Assembly (NCBI GenBank): GCA_000621405.1 | Contig: JHYK01000003.1 | Location: 1 to 64,000, forward strand | DNA length: 64,000 bases | Origin: Lachnospiraceae bacterium AC3007 | GTDB lineage: Bacteria > Bacillota > Clostridia > Lachnospirales > Lachnospiraceae | Reading direction: 5' to 3' | Part shown: in pieces, positions 34,669 to 42,055 of the stretch | Numbering within the stretch: the first letter of the stretch is position 1 | How the letters are laid out: each line of letters begins with the position of its first letter | Program-made: the position numbers and the translations under genes | The notes under the pieces: generated by a model | Database searches by the model: none | Seen by the model: only the letters and a program-made list of their open reading frames with translations | Told to the model about the DNA's origin: nothing

Positions 34669-35655
34669 ATGAGATTATTATTTTATTCGGCAAAAAGCTA
34701 TGACATGAAATCATTCGACCCGGAATTAAAGGATTATCCGGACGTCGAGATAGAATATATCGAGCATGAGCTTGATCCAAAGAGCGCATTGCTGGCGAAG
34801 GGATATGATGCCGTCTGCGCCTTTGTAAGCGCCGATGTGGGAGAGCAGACTCTTGAAGTCCTGCATGAAGCCGGAGTAAAGGCTGTACTTATGAGGTGTG
34901 CCGGCTTTAATAATGTTGATACTGAAGCCGCAAAGAGGCTAGGGATAGCTGTCAAGCGCGTTCCCTCTTATTCTCCGGAGGCGGTGGCTGAGCTTGCCAT
35001 GGGCCTTGCGCTTGCAGTCAACAGAAGGCTGTACAAAGCATACAATAAGGTGAGGGAGAATGATTTCAGCTTAAAGAATCTCCGCGGCGTCAATATGCGC
35101 GGAAAGACCGCCGGGATCATAGGCACGGGCAGGATCGGAGCTTATATGTGCGAGCAGTGCAGGGGCTTCGGGATGAAAGTCATCGCTTATGACGTATATG
35201 AGAATGAGTCCATAAAGGACTTTGTGACCTATGTGAGCCTGGATGAGCTTTTGAGTACGAGCGATCTTATCTCTTTGCACTGTCCGCTGACTGATGATAC
35301 GTATCACCTCATCAATATCGATACGATAAAGAAGATGAAGGATGATGTGATCCTTATTAATACGTCAAGAGGAGCCCTTATCAGTACGAATGACCTTATA
35401 GAGGGTATCCGCATGAACAAGTTCCTTGGCGTAGGACTTGACGTCTATGAGGAAGAGACCGGGAATGTGTATGAGGACAGATCGGACGATATCATGCCTC
35501 ATTCCGTGACCTCCCGTCTTCTTTCATTTCCGAATGTGATGATCACTTCGCATCAGGGCTTTTATACCAGGGAAGCTCTTCAGGCCATAGCGCAGACTAC
35601 CCTTCAGAATATGATGGATGCTATGGAGGGCACTGCTTCCGGAAATGATGTGTGA
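34669..35655 (+). CDS. D-2-hydroxyacid dehydrogenase (D-lactate dehydrogenase type)
   Basis: A 328-residue NAD-dependent enzyme that reduces pyruvate or another 2-oxoacid to the D-hydroxyacid. The start at ATG 34669 gives the family opening MRLLFYSAKSYD; ATG 34657 is possible. Visible: the Rossmann motif GIIGTGRIGAYMCEQ, catalytic Arg in LINTSRGALI, catalytic Glu in GLDVYEEETG and catalytic His in TSHQGFYT. The combination with LDVYEEE and a HSVTSRLLSFPNV loop is typical of fermentative D-lactate dehydrogenases. It is 45 bases after the phosphatase gene and may share its transcript. Confidence 0.92.
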   Translation: MRLLFYSAKSYDMKSFDPELKDYPDVEIEYIEHELDPKSALLAKGYDAVCAFVSADVGEQTLEVLHEAGVKAVLMRCAGFNNVDTEAAKRLGIAVKRVPSYSPEAVAELAMGLALAVNRRLYKAYNKVRENDFSLKNLRGVNMRGKTAGIIGTGRIGAYMCEQCRGFGMKVIAYDVYENESIKDFVTYVSLDELLSTSDLISLHCPLTDDTYHLINIDTIKKMKDDVILINTSRGALISTNDLIEGIRMNKFLGVGLDVYEEETGNVYEDRSDDIMPHSVTSRLLSFPNVMITSHQGFYTREALQAIAQTTLQNMMDAMEGTASGNDV

Positions 35656-35672
35656 CATTATTTTCCATTTGG

Positions 35673-35701
35673 TTGCAGTGATCTGAGCCTTAGAGTATAA
35701 T
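35673..35701 (+). promoter_or_regulatory. Promoter of the riboswitch-cbiK transcript
   Basis: TTGCAG (35673-35678) and TATAAT (35696-35701) with 17-base spacing. It lies just before the cobalamin riboswitch, as expected for a transcript regulated through its leader. Confidence 0.65.
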
Positions 35702-35724
35702 CTACCCGAATTACATATAAAAAC

Positions 35725-35870
35725 GTCCGGTGGTCTTCGTAAAAGCCGGAAGTGGGATAAGATCTTACACCGTGAACGAAGACATAATAGGGAAGAAGGG
35801 TGAGAGGCCCTCGCGATCCCGTCACCGTGAAGCGCAATGGCGCAAAGCCGGGAAACCTGCCGGGCGTGGC
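35725..35870 (+). promoter_or_regulatory. Cobalamin (B12) riboswitch
   Basis: The leader carries the conserved cobalamin aptamer elements in order: CCGGTGGTCTTCG near the 5' side, AATAGGGAAGAAGGGTG, CCCGTCACCGTGA, and the B12 box AAGCCGGGAAACCTGCC (about 35845-35861). It is followed by an expression platform ending in a terminator at 35918-35947, so cobalamin binding should stop transcription of cbiK. Exact ends are uncertain. Confidence 0.88.
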
Positions 35871-35917
35871 ATAGCTTATGTAGCTGCATGGTCACGAGAG
35901 ATGGCTGCCGTATACTG

Positions 35918-35947
35918 ACTGACATACAACGTGTCAGTGTCTTTTTT
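35918..35947 (+). terminator. Riboswitch-controlled terminator
   Basis: ACTGACA (35918-35924) pairs with TGTCAGT (35932-35938) around a seven-base loop and is followed by seven T after GTC. It lies between the riboswitch and cbiK, so it is the likely off-switch of the leader. It ends 67 bases before the cbiK start. Confidence 0.75.
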
Positions 35948-36014
35948 TGCGTTCGCGTGCAGATCACGGCATCATCCATTATGTGATAAAAAACAAAAAC
36001 ACAGGAGGAAGATC

Positions 36015-37091
36015 ATGAAAAAGAAACTTGCACTGATCGTCATTGCCTGCCTGGCAGGGACGATGATATTCGGATGCGGAGGAACTCAGCAGGCTGCAAC
36101 TGCGCCTGATACGGCACCCGAAGCGGAAAGTGAGGCTGCGGCTGCCGAAGATACAGCAGACACAGCTGCTGCGGATGAAGCCGCACCGGAGGAAGCGGAA
36201 GCAGAGCCCGTGGAAGCAGAAGCTGCCGCCGAAGAAGAGGATGAAGAAAACTACGAGACAGGTGATGCCTCGCTCGATGATCCGAGGAATCAGGATGAGA
36301 TCGGAGAAAAAGAGATACTGGTAGTATCATTCGGGACAAGTTATAATGATTCCAGGCGTGAGACTATCGGGGGCATAGAGAAAGCGATAGCAGATGCATA
36401 TCCTGACTGGTCGGTGAGGCGCGCTTTTACGAGCCAGATCATAATCGATCACGTAAAGAAGAGAGACGGAGTGGATATCGACAATGTCGAGGCGGCTCTT
36501 AAAAGGGCGTCCGACAACGGTGTAAAGCAGCTTGTCGTACAGCCTACTCACCTTATGACCGGTTTTGAATACAATGACCTCGTGGACGAACTTGCGAACT
36601 ATTCCGATGCATTTGACAGCGTATCAGTAGGCGAACCTTTATTGATATCTGATGAGTCAATCGAGAAGGTAGCGACCATAGTTCATGACCTGACAAGCTC
36701 CTATGATGACGGCAAGACTGCAGTCTGCTTCATGGGACACGGGACAGAAGCCGACTCCAATGAGGTATACGCAAAGGTTCAGACTGCATTTGATAAGCTC
36801 GGATATGAGAATTATTATATAGGCACAGTTGAAGCAGAGCCCTCATTTGATGATCTTGACAAGGCAATCGCCGGAAAGGGTTACGAGAGAGTAGTCCTAA
36901 GACCTCTCATGGTAGTTGCGGGAGATCATGCAAATAACGATATGGCAGGCGATGAGGATGATTCCTGGAAGAGCATGCTCGTTAAAGAGGGTTATCAGGT
37001 AGAGCCTGTGCTTGAGGGTCTCGGACAGGTTCCCGAGATACAGCAGATTTATGTGGAGCGAGTGGAGAGCGCTATAGGGAAGCTAAAATAA
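36015..37091 (+). CDS. cbiK: CbiK-type sirohydrochlorin cobaltochelatase, lipoprotein form
   Basis: A 358-residue protein: signal peptide with lipobox IFGC, an Ala/Glu-rich linker of about 70 residues, then a full anaerobic cobaltochelatase domain (about 95-358). Metal-site residues are visible as His in CFMGHGTEADSN, Glu in GTVEAEPS and His in VAGDHANND. AGGAGGAAG fixes ATG 36015. CbiK normally inserts cobalt into a tetrapyrrole in the cytoplasm; the lipid anchor puts this one outside. Known periplasmic CbiK forms occur beside heme/iron transporters, and a metal-chelate importer lies 1.1 kb downstream. The B12 riboswitch ties it to cobalamin status. Confidence 0.9.
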   Translation: MKKKLALIVIACLAGTMIFGCGGTQQAATAPDTAPEAESEAAAAEDTADTAAADEAAPEEAEAEPVEAEAAAEEEDEENYETGDASLDDPRNQDEIGEKEILVVSFGTSYNDSRRETIGGIEKAIADAYPDWSVRRAFTSQIIIDHVKKRDGVDIDNVEAALKRASDNGVKQLVVQPTHLMTGFEYNDLVDELANYSDAFDSVSVGEPLLISDESIEKVATIVHDLTSSYDDGKTAVCFMGHGTEADSNEVYAKVQTAFDKLGYENYYIGTVEAEPSFDDLDKAIAGKGYERVVLRPLMVVAGDHANNDMAGDEDDSWKSMLVKEGYQVEPVLEGLGQVPEIQQIYVERVESAIGKLK

Positions 37092-37205
37092 CAACCACTC
37101 CCGTGACAGATATGTGTTTTACCTTGCAGGAGGCTTGCGGACTTGAGCCCGATGCTCAAAGAACCGTACCCGTGATCGAGTGAGAGATTGAAAGGATAAG
37201 AGACT

Positions 37206-37640
37206 ATGTACGGATTTTACGGCCGGGACAAAGCTCGCGTTGAAGCAATAACAACGGAATATAAGGGCATAAGGACACCGGCTGATCTGTATGATGCACT
37301 GTCCGATGTGTGGTGCCGGGATACCTGCGCCGCCAGGATGAGGAAGGACTGGTCAGAAGAGAATAAGACACTCGGACAGTGCTCTGTCACTTCTTTCCTT
37401 GTACAGGATATATTCGGGGGGAAGGTTTTTGGAATACCTTTGGATGACGGATCCGTGCATTGCTATAACGATGTGGACGGTCATGTATTTGACCTTACGA
37501 GCGAACAGTTCGGCGGGAAAAGACTTGATTATACCGATAATCCGGAGCAGTCCAGGGAGGATCATTTTTCAAAGGATGACAAAAAAGCAAGATATGAGCT
37601 GCTTAAAAGACTATTGAAGGAGAGACTTGCTGACGGCTGA
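37206..37640 (+). CDS. YunG-like hypothetical protein
   Basis: A 144-residue soluble protein. The core LGQCSVTSFLVQDIFGG ... GSVHCYNDVDGHVFDLT has a conserved-looking Cys, His and Asp order, recalling the YunG family and papain/transglutaminase-like folds, but catalysis is not shown. AAAGGAT supports the ATG. The 114-base gap after cbiK holds a small hairpin (TTGAGC/GCTCAA) without a T run, so cotranscription with cbiK is possible. Its stop codon lies two bases from the stop of the convergent gene, inside a 12-bp palindrome. Confidence 0.65.
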   Translation: MYGFYGRDKARVEAITTEYKGIRTPADLYDALSDVWCRDTCAARMRKDWSEENKTLGQCSVTSFLVQDIFGGKVFGIPLDDGSVHCYNDVDGHVFDLTSEQFGGKRLDYTDNPEQSREDHFSKDDKKARYELLKRLLKERLADG

Positions 37641-37642
37641 TA

Positions 37643-38143
37643 TCAGCAGCCTGAGGCAAATCCGATAAATCTGAAGATAAGCCTCAGGATGATGTCCCTG
37701 ATAAGGTGCCTTAAAAGGAATACTATATGGATCCCGAGGCATGCGCCGTCAATGCTTTTGAAATACAGATATCCAAGGACGGCGCCCAGCGGCACAAGGA
37801 TAAGTCCTGACACGAAGACAAGTGTTCCCGTAAGGAACATGATGATAAAGACAGTAAGAGATATCGCGGTTGCGGCTATCAGCAGGGGCCTTATTCCTGT
37901 TATGAAGCCGATCACGCCAATGATCCCCATTGTCATGAAGAATATATAAGACAGATGTAAAAGACGTGCTGCTGTATTGCCTATCGCGGCCTCTGTCTTT
38001 TCGGCTTCGATCTTATCTTCGGGATTCCTGCTGTTTTTATCTATGACCATACCGCATTCCGGGCATATGAGGTCGTCTTTGCCCGACACTGCAAGCGGAG
38101 CGAAGTCATAGTCTTTTTTACAGTTAGTACAGAATCTTAACAT
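37643..38143 (-). CDS. Zinc-ribbon, multi-pass membrane protein of unknown function
   Basis: A 166-residue protein. It starts MLRFCTNCKKDYDF (plus-strand CAT at 38141-38143); a longer frame to 38215 lacks support. CTNC and CPECG form a zinc ribbon at residues about 5-32. Three or four hydrophobic helices follow (about 62-165), with a C-terminal RFIGFASGC. Zinc-ribbon/TM proteins of this size are common in Lachnospiraceae and of unknown function. It is divergent from the ABC importer and shares with it the palindrome at 38173-38192. Confidence 0.65.
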   Translation of the reverse strand: MLRFCTNCKKDYDFAPLAVSGKDDLICPECGMVIDKNSRNPEDKIEAEKTEAAIGNTAARLLHLSYIFFMTMGIIGVIGFITGIRPLLIAATAISLTVFIIMFLTGTLVFVSGLILVPLGAVLGYLYFKSIDGACLGIHIVFLLRHLIRDIILRLIFRFIGFASGC

Positions 38144-38172
38144 TATGATCAATATCCTTGAACGTGAATTCC

Positions 38173-38192
38173 GGTATCGTGTACATGATACC
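38173..38192. promoter_or_regulatory. Palindromic operator candidate upstream of ABC importer
   Basis: GGTATC-N8-GATACC, with an inner TGTACA, forms a 20-bp palindrome with a single mismatched pair. It sits in the 96-base spacer between divergent genes, 48 bases before the importer's first ATG and 30 bases before the minus-strand start. Its symmetry and place suit a dimeric repressor of metal or tetrapyrrole uptake; the regulator is not identified. Confidence 0.5.
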
Positions 38193-38239
38193 ACAGCTTT
38201 AAGGCTAAAATACATACATTATCAACCCGGGAGGATGGA

Positions 38240-40285
38240 ATGATGTTCAAATACAGCATTTCAAGAGGAAAGAAAATAAGATGCGCAGCGTATGCGGCAG
38301 CTCTGCTGATGTCTTTGATAATGCTTTTATCCGGCTGTGGGGGAGGTGCAGCTGAGGGGACTGCAGTCTCATCTGACAGTGTTCCGGCTGCGGTAGTGCC
38401 ATCTTCCGTGTCACAGGACGGACCCGATTATTCAAAGGTAGCGGACAGCGCTGATTATGCTGAGGGAGAGGGACTTGATGATTCGGACCTGACCCCGGTC
38501 ACAGCTGCCGAACTGAATGACGGTGATTACCTTTTAGATATCGAATGCAGTTCGTCGATGTTCAGAGTTGCCGACACTCTGCTTTCGGTTCATGACGGGA
38601 AGATGGAGGCAAAGCTTCGCATCGAGAGTGATTCTTATCTTTTCCTGTATCCTGGCACCGGCAAGGAAGCAGCGGCAGATACCGAGGATTCATACATCGG
38701 TTTTGTAAATAACGATGCAGGCGATCAGATATATACCGTGCCTGTCGAGGCGCTTGACAAAGCCCTGAGCTTTGCTTCATACAGCAAAAAGAAAGAGCAG
38801 TGGTATGACAGGACTCTGATATTCTTAAGCTCTTCACTTCCGGATGAGGCATTTAAGGAGAAAAAATACAAGACGCCGGAGGATCTTGGCCTTGAGGACG
38901 GCAATTACTATGTGGATGTCAATCTTTCCGGAGGAAGCGGGAAGGCGTCTGTTGATTCTCCCGCGCTTCTTATGGTGTCCGACAGGGAAGCATATGCCAT
39001 GATCACATGGTCTTCATCCAACTATGATTACATGATCGTGGAGGATATGAAGATCGATACAGAGATCGTTGATGACAGATCCACCTTCGTGATACCGGTC
39101 AGGGGATTTGATTATGAGATGCCTGTGACAGCTGACACTACTGCAATGAGCACGCCTCATGAGATAGAGTATACGCTGTATTTTGACTCTGCGAGCATCT
39201 GTGTCGCGGATCCTGAGGGCACCGCCGTATCATACCGGAGCATGAAGGCTAAGGAGAAGATAAAGCCCGAATATGCGACAAAGTTTTCGATCGATTCATA
39301 TGATGACGGCATATACGGAGTGACTGTCGAAAAGGATAAGTATCTCTTTGTTCCGAAGTCTTCCGTGCTCCCGGCCGGAATACCGGAAAATGTCACCGTG
39401 ATAAGAACTCCCGTAAGCCATGCTTATGTCGCATCCAGTTCAAGCATGGATTTTTTCAAGCAGACAGGGACTCTTGATGATGTAGGTTCGGTAAGTCTTG
39501 AGGATTCCAAATGGACTGACAGCGATATTGCTTCGCTTGTCAGCTCCGGTAAGATAGCCTATGTCGGGAAATACGATGCCCCCGACTATGAGAGCCTCTT
39601 AAAGGGAAATGCGGATATTGCTGTGGAGAACACCATGATATACCACTCCCCTGAGACAAAAGAAAAGCTGGAGGAACTGTCGATACCGGTATTTGTGGAT
39701 CTTACAAGCTACGAAGATGATCCGAGGGGAAGAGTCGAATGGATAAAGATATACGGTATCATGACCGGTGAATATGACAAGGCTGTCGCTTTTTTTGACG
39801 GTTGCGTAAGCGATATCGACAAGGCAACGGAAGGCGTCGAAAAGCCGGCATCAGGCGCACCCAAAGTCGCATATTTTTATATCAGTCCCAAAGGTCATGT
39901 ATCCGTAAGAAATTCCGGAGATTATATATCCAGGATGATAGAGATGGCAGGAGGAGAGTATACTCCTAAAAACCTCAAGGTAAAGAAGGGCGAAGACAAA
40001 AGCTCTACCGTCGACATGTCCATGGAGGACTTTTATCTCAAAGCGAAGGATGCTGATATCCTGATCTATAATTCCACGATATACGGGAATCCCGGTTCGA
40101 TAGACAAGCTTACTTCCGAGACGGCCCTCCTGTCCGAATTTAAGGCCGTCAAAGAGGGAAGGGTATATGCATCAGGTGATGATCTATTTCAGGCAACCTG
40201 CGCCGCCTCAGACGTCATATCCGACCTGTGCGGGATAGTATCCGGAGATGACGGGGATCTGAAGTATTTTACCAGGCTTAAATGA
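38240..40285 (+). CDS. Metal-chelate ABC importer substrate-binding lipoprotein with N-terminal repeats
   Basis: A 681-residue lipoprotein (lipobox LLSGC, Cys 33). Two related beta-rich domains follow (about 88-195 and 212-320), both opening DGxYxxD and the second with WSSSNYDYMIVEDMK and TPHEIEYTLYFD, a pattern seen in Clostridia surface proteins. Residues about 350-681 form a class III (BtuF/FhuD) binding domain, seen in GKIAYVGKYDAPDYESLL and DILIYNSTIYGNPGS. It would deliver an iron, heme or corrinoid ligand to the permease at 40282. The extra domains may bind ligand first. ATG 38240 or 38243 both fit GGGAGG. It overlaps the permease gene by four bases. Confidence 0.82.
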   Translation: MMFKYSISRGKKIRCAAYAAALLMSLIMLLSGCGGGAAEGTAVSSDSVPAAVVPSSVSQDGPDYSKVADSADYAEGEGLDDSDLTPVTAAELNDGDYLLDIECSSSMFRVADTLLSVHDGKMEAKLRIESDSYLFLYPGTGKEAAADTEDSYIGFVNNDAGDQIYTVPVEALDKALSFASYSKKKEQWYDRTLIFLSSSLPDEAFKEKKYKTPEDLGLEDGNYYVDVNLSGGSGKASVDSPALLMVSDREAYAMITWSSSNYDYMIVEDMKIDTEIVDDRSTFVIPVRGFDYEMPVTADTTAMSTPHEIEYTLYFDSASICVADPEGTAVSYRSMKAKEKIKPEYATKFSIDSYDDGIYGVTVEKDKYLFVPKSSVLPAGIPENVTVIRTPVSHAYVASSSSMDFFKQTGTLDDVGSVSLEDSKWTDSDIASLVSSGKIAYVGKYDAPDYESLLKGNADIAVENTMIYHSPETKEKLEELSIPVFVDLTSYEDDPRGRVEWIKIYGIMTGEYDKAVAFFDGCVSDIDKATEGVEKPASGAPKVAYFYISPKGHVSVRNSGDYISRMIEMAGGEYTPKNLKVKKGEDKSSTVDMSMEDFYLKAKDADILIYNSTIYGNPGSIDKLTSETALLSEFKAVKEGRVYASGDDLFQATCAASDVISDLCGIVSGDDGDLKYFTRLK

Positions 40286-41250
40286 AGGGCAGGATACTGA
40301 CATATTATCTTTTTCTCATAGTGGCCGTATGCATGCTCTCTGTCATGAGCGTCATGCTCGGTACTGCCACGCCTTCCGATCCCTCGTTTGAGATCATAGT
40401 CTTAAATATAAGACTTCCGAGGATGGCTGCCGCACTGATACTGGGAGGAGGTCTTTCGGTATCCGGGTATCTGCTCCAGGTATTCTTCTCCAATCCCATA
40501 GCCGGACCTTATGTGCTCGGCATATCAAACGGCGCCAAGCTTGTGACGGCGCTTGTCTTTATTGTGCTTGCTGGATACGGCATCCACCTTCCGTATCTCG
40601 GACTTGTTGCGGCCTCTTTTGCGGGGGCCGGGATCGTCACTTCCGCGGTCCTTCTCGTATCGAGGAAGACCAGGAGGATGTCGGTGCTCGTCCTTGCCGG
40701 TGTGATGATCGGCTACATATGTTCGTCTTTTACTGATTTCATGGTCACATTTGCAGATGATCACGATATAGCGGATCTTCACAACTGGTCGATGGGAAGC
40801 TTTTCCGGCATGAGCAGGGAGGGAGTCGTGATCTCCGGAATACTGATCCTTGCGGGCCTTACAGCTGCTATGGCTCTTGCAAAGCCCGTGGAGGCCTATC
40901 TTACAGGGGAGACTTATGCAAGATCGGCGGGAGTCAACATACCTGTCTTCCGCCTTATGCTGATCCTGGTATCGTCCCTGCTTTCGGCTACAGTCACGGC
41001 TTTTGCAGGTCCGGTATCTTTCGTGGGTGTAGCCGTCCCCCATCTTATGCGCAGACTCTTTAAGACCGCGAAACCTCTGATACTGATACCTGCGTGCTTT
41101 CTGGGAGGATCGGCATTCTGCCTGCTCTCGGATCTTATAGCGCGTCTTTTATTTGCGCCGACAGAGCTGTCCATTTCTTCGGTCACTGCTGTACTCGGCG
41201 CCCCTGTCGTAATCAGTCTTTTGATCAGAAAAAGACCGGACGGGAGGTAA
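40282..41250 (+). CDS. FecCD/BtuC-type ABC permease
   Basis: A 322-residue permease with eight to ten helices. NIRLPRMAAALILGGGLSVSG and FFSNPIAGPYVLGISNGA are the family N-terminal signature and GPVSFVGVAVPHLMRRL the ATPase-contact region. It forms the channel for a metal chelate, heme or corrinoid. It overlaps the binding-protein gene by four bases and is followed six bases later by the ATPase gene. Confidence 0.95.
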   Translation: MKGRILTYYLFLIVAVCMLSVMSVMLGTATPSDPSFEIIVLNIRLPRMAAALILGGGLSVSGYLLQVFFSNPIAGPYVLGISNGAKLVTALVFIVLAGYGIHLPYLGLVAASFAGAGIVTSAVLLVSRKTRRMSVLVLAGVMIGYICSSFTDFMVTFADDHDIADLHNWSMGSFSGMSREGVVISGILILAGLTAAMALAKPVEAYLTGETYARSAGVNIPVFRLMLILVSSLLSATVTAFAGPVSFVGVAVPHLMRRLFKTAKPLILIPACFLGGSAFCLLSDLIARLLFAPTELSISSVTAVLGAPVVISLLIRKRPDGR

Positions 41251-41255
41251 GGGAT

Positions 41256-42029
41256 ATGAATGAAAGAGTCAGAAACGATATTCCACTTATCGAATTAAAG
41301 AATGCGGCACTTGGCTATGGAACCCAGGCCGTTCTGTCGGGCATCGATCTGTCCATAGGTCATAAGGAGACTGTTGCTCTCATAGGGGAAAACGGAAGCG
41401 GCAAATCAACGCTCTTGAAGACCATTATCAAAGAGATACCCCCTCTTACGGGGAGCGTGCTTATATGCGGGAGAGATATAAAAAAACTGTCATCGCATGA
41501 TATAGCCCGAACCATGGCGGTAGTCATGACAGAGAGGATATATCCTGATTATTATACATGCTTCGATATGGTCTGCGCCGGAAGATATCCCTACACCGAC
41601 AGTCTCGGAAGACTTACAAAAGAAGACAGGGATGCAGTGGAAGAGGCTATGAGCCTTACAGGGACGAAGGATCTCAGTGACAGATATGTGACCGATATAT
41701 CGGACGGTCAGAGACAGCTTATCATGCTCTCGCGCGCCATCGCGCAGGAGCCAGACATACTCATCCTCGATGAACCGACAAGCTTTCTTGATATAAAGCA
41801 TAAGATTTTATTTGCCGAAGCCGTGGGTGAACTCGTGGAAAAAAGGCAGATATCCGTACTCATGTCCATGCACGAGATAGATCTTGTGCGTGAAATGGCG
41901 GGGCGTTTTGTTGCTCTTAAGGACGGCGTCATCGACAGGGACGGGGACACATCTGATCTGAATGACGGATATATCAGCTCTCTTTTCGGGCTGGACGGCA
42001 TAAACTATCGAAAATACCATCATTCCTGA
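41256..42029 (+). CDS. FecE/BtuD-type ABC transporter ATPase
   Basis: A 257-residue ATPase: Walker A GENGSGKST, Q-loop region MTERIYPDYY, signature SDGQRQ (in place of LSGGQ), Walker B ILILDEPTSFLD and H-loop SMHEIDLVRE. ATG 41256 is used; the longer frame from 41094 overlaps the permease and lacks family sequence. The signature starts ISDG, a minor variation on the LSGG consensus. It completes the three-gene importer and probably ends the transcript. Confidence 0.94.
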   Translation: MNERVRNDIPLIELKNAALGYGTQAVLSGIDLSIGHKETVALIGENGSGKSTLLKTIIKEIPPLTGSVLICGRDIKKLSSHDIARTMAVVMTERIYPDYYTCFDMVCAGRYPYTDSLGRLTKEDRDAVEEAMSLTGTKDLSDRYVTDISDGQRQLIMLSRAIAQEPDILILDEPTSFLDIKHKILFAEAVGELVEKRQISVLMSMHEIDLVREMAGRFVALKDGVIDRDGDTSDLNDGYISSLFGLDGINYRKYHHS

Positions 42030-42041
42030 ACTGTTTTGTGT

Positions 42042-42047
42042 TATAAT
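42042..42047 (+). promoter_or_regulatory. Extended -10 of the vanX-like/murE/priA genes
   Basis: TATAAT (42042-42047) preceded by TGT gives an extended -10. No good -35 is seen. The ATG of the next gene begins nine bases after the hexamer, so the transcript would be leaderless or nearly so, and no ribosome site precedes that ATG. Confidence 0.45.
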
Positions 42048-42055
42048 TCTGTCGT

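Noticed and set aside
35730-35918. 62-residue plus-strand frame within the cobalamin riboswitch
   Set aside because: It overlaps the aptamer elements and has no ribosome site.
41094-41255. N-terminal extension of the ABC ATPase
   Set aside because: It lies inside the permease gene, has no family sequence, and ATG 41256 has a ribosome site.
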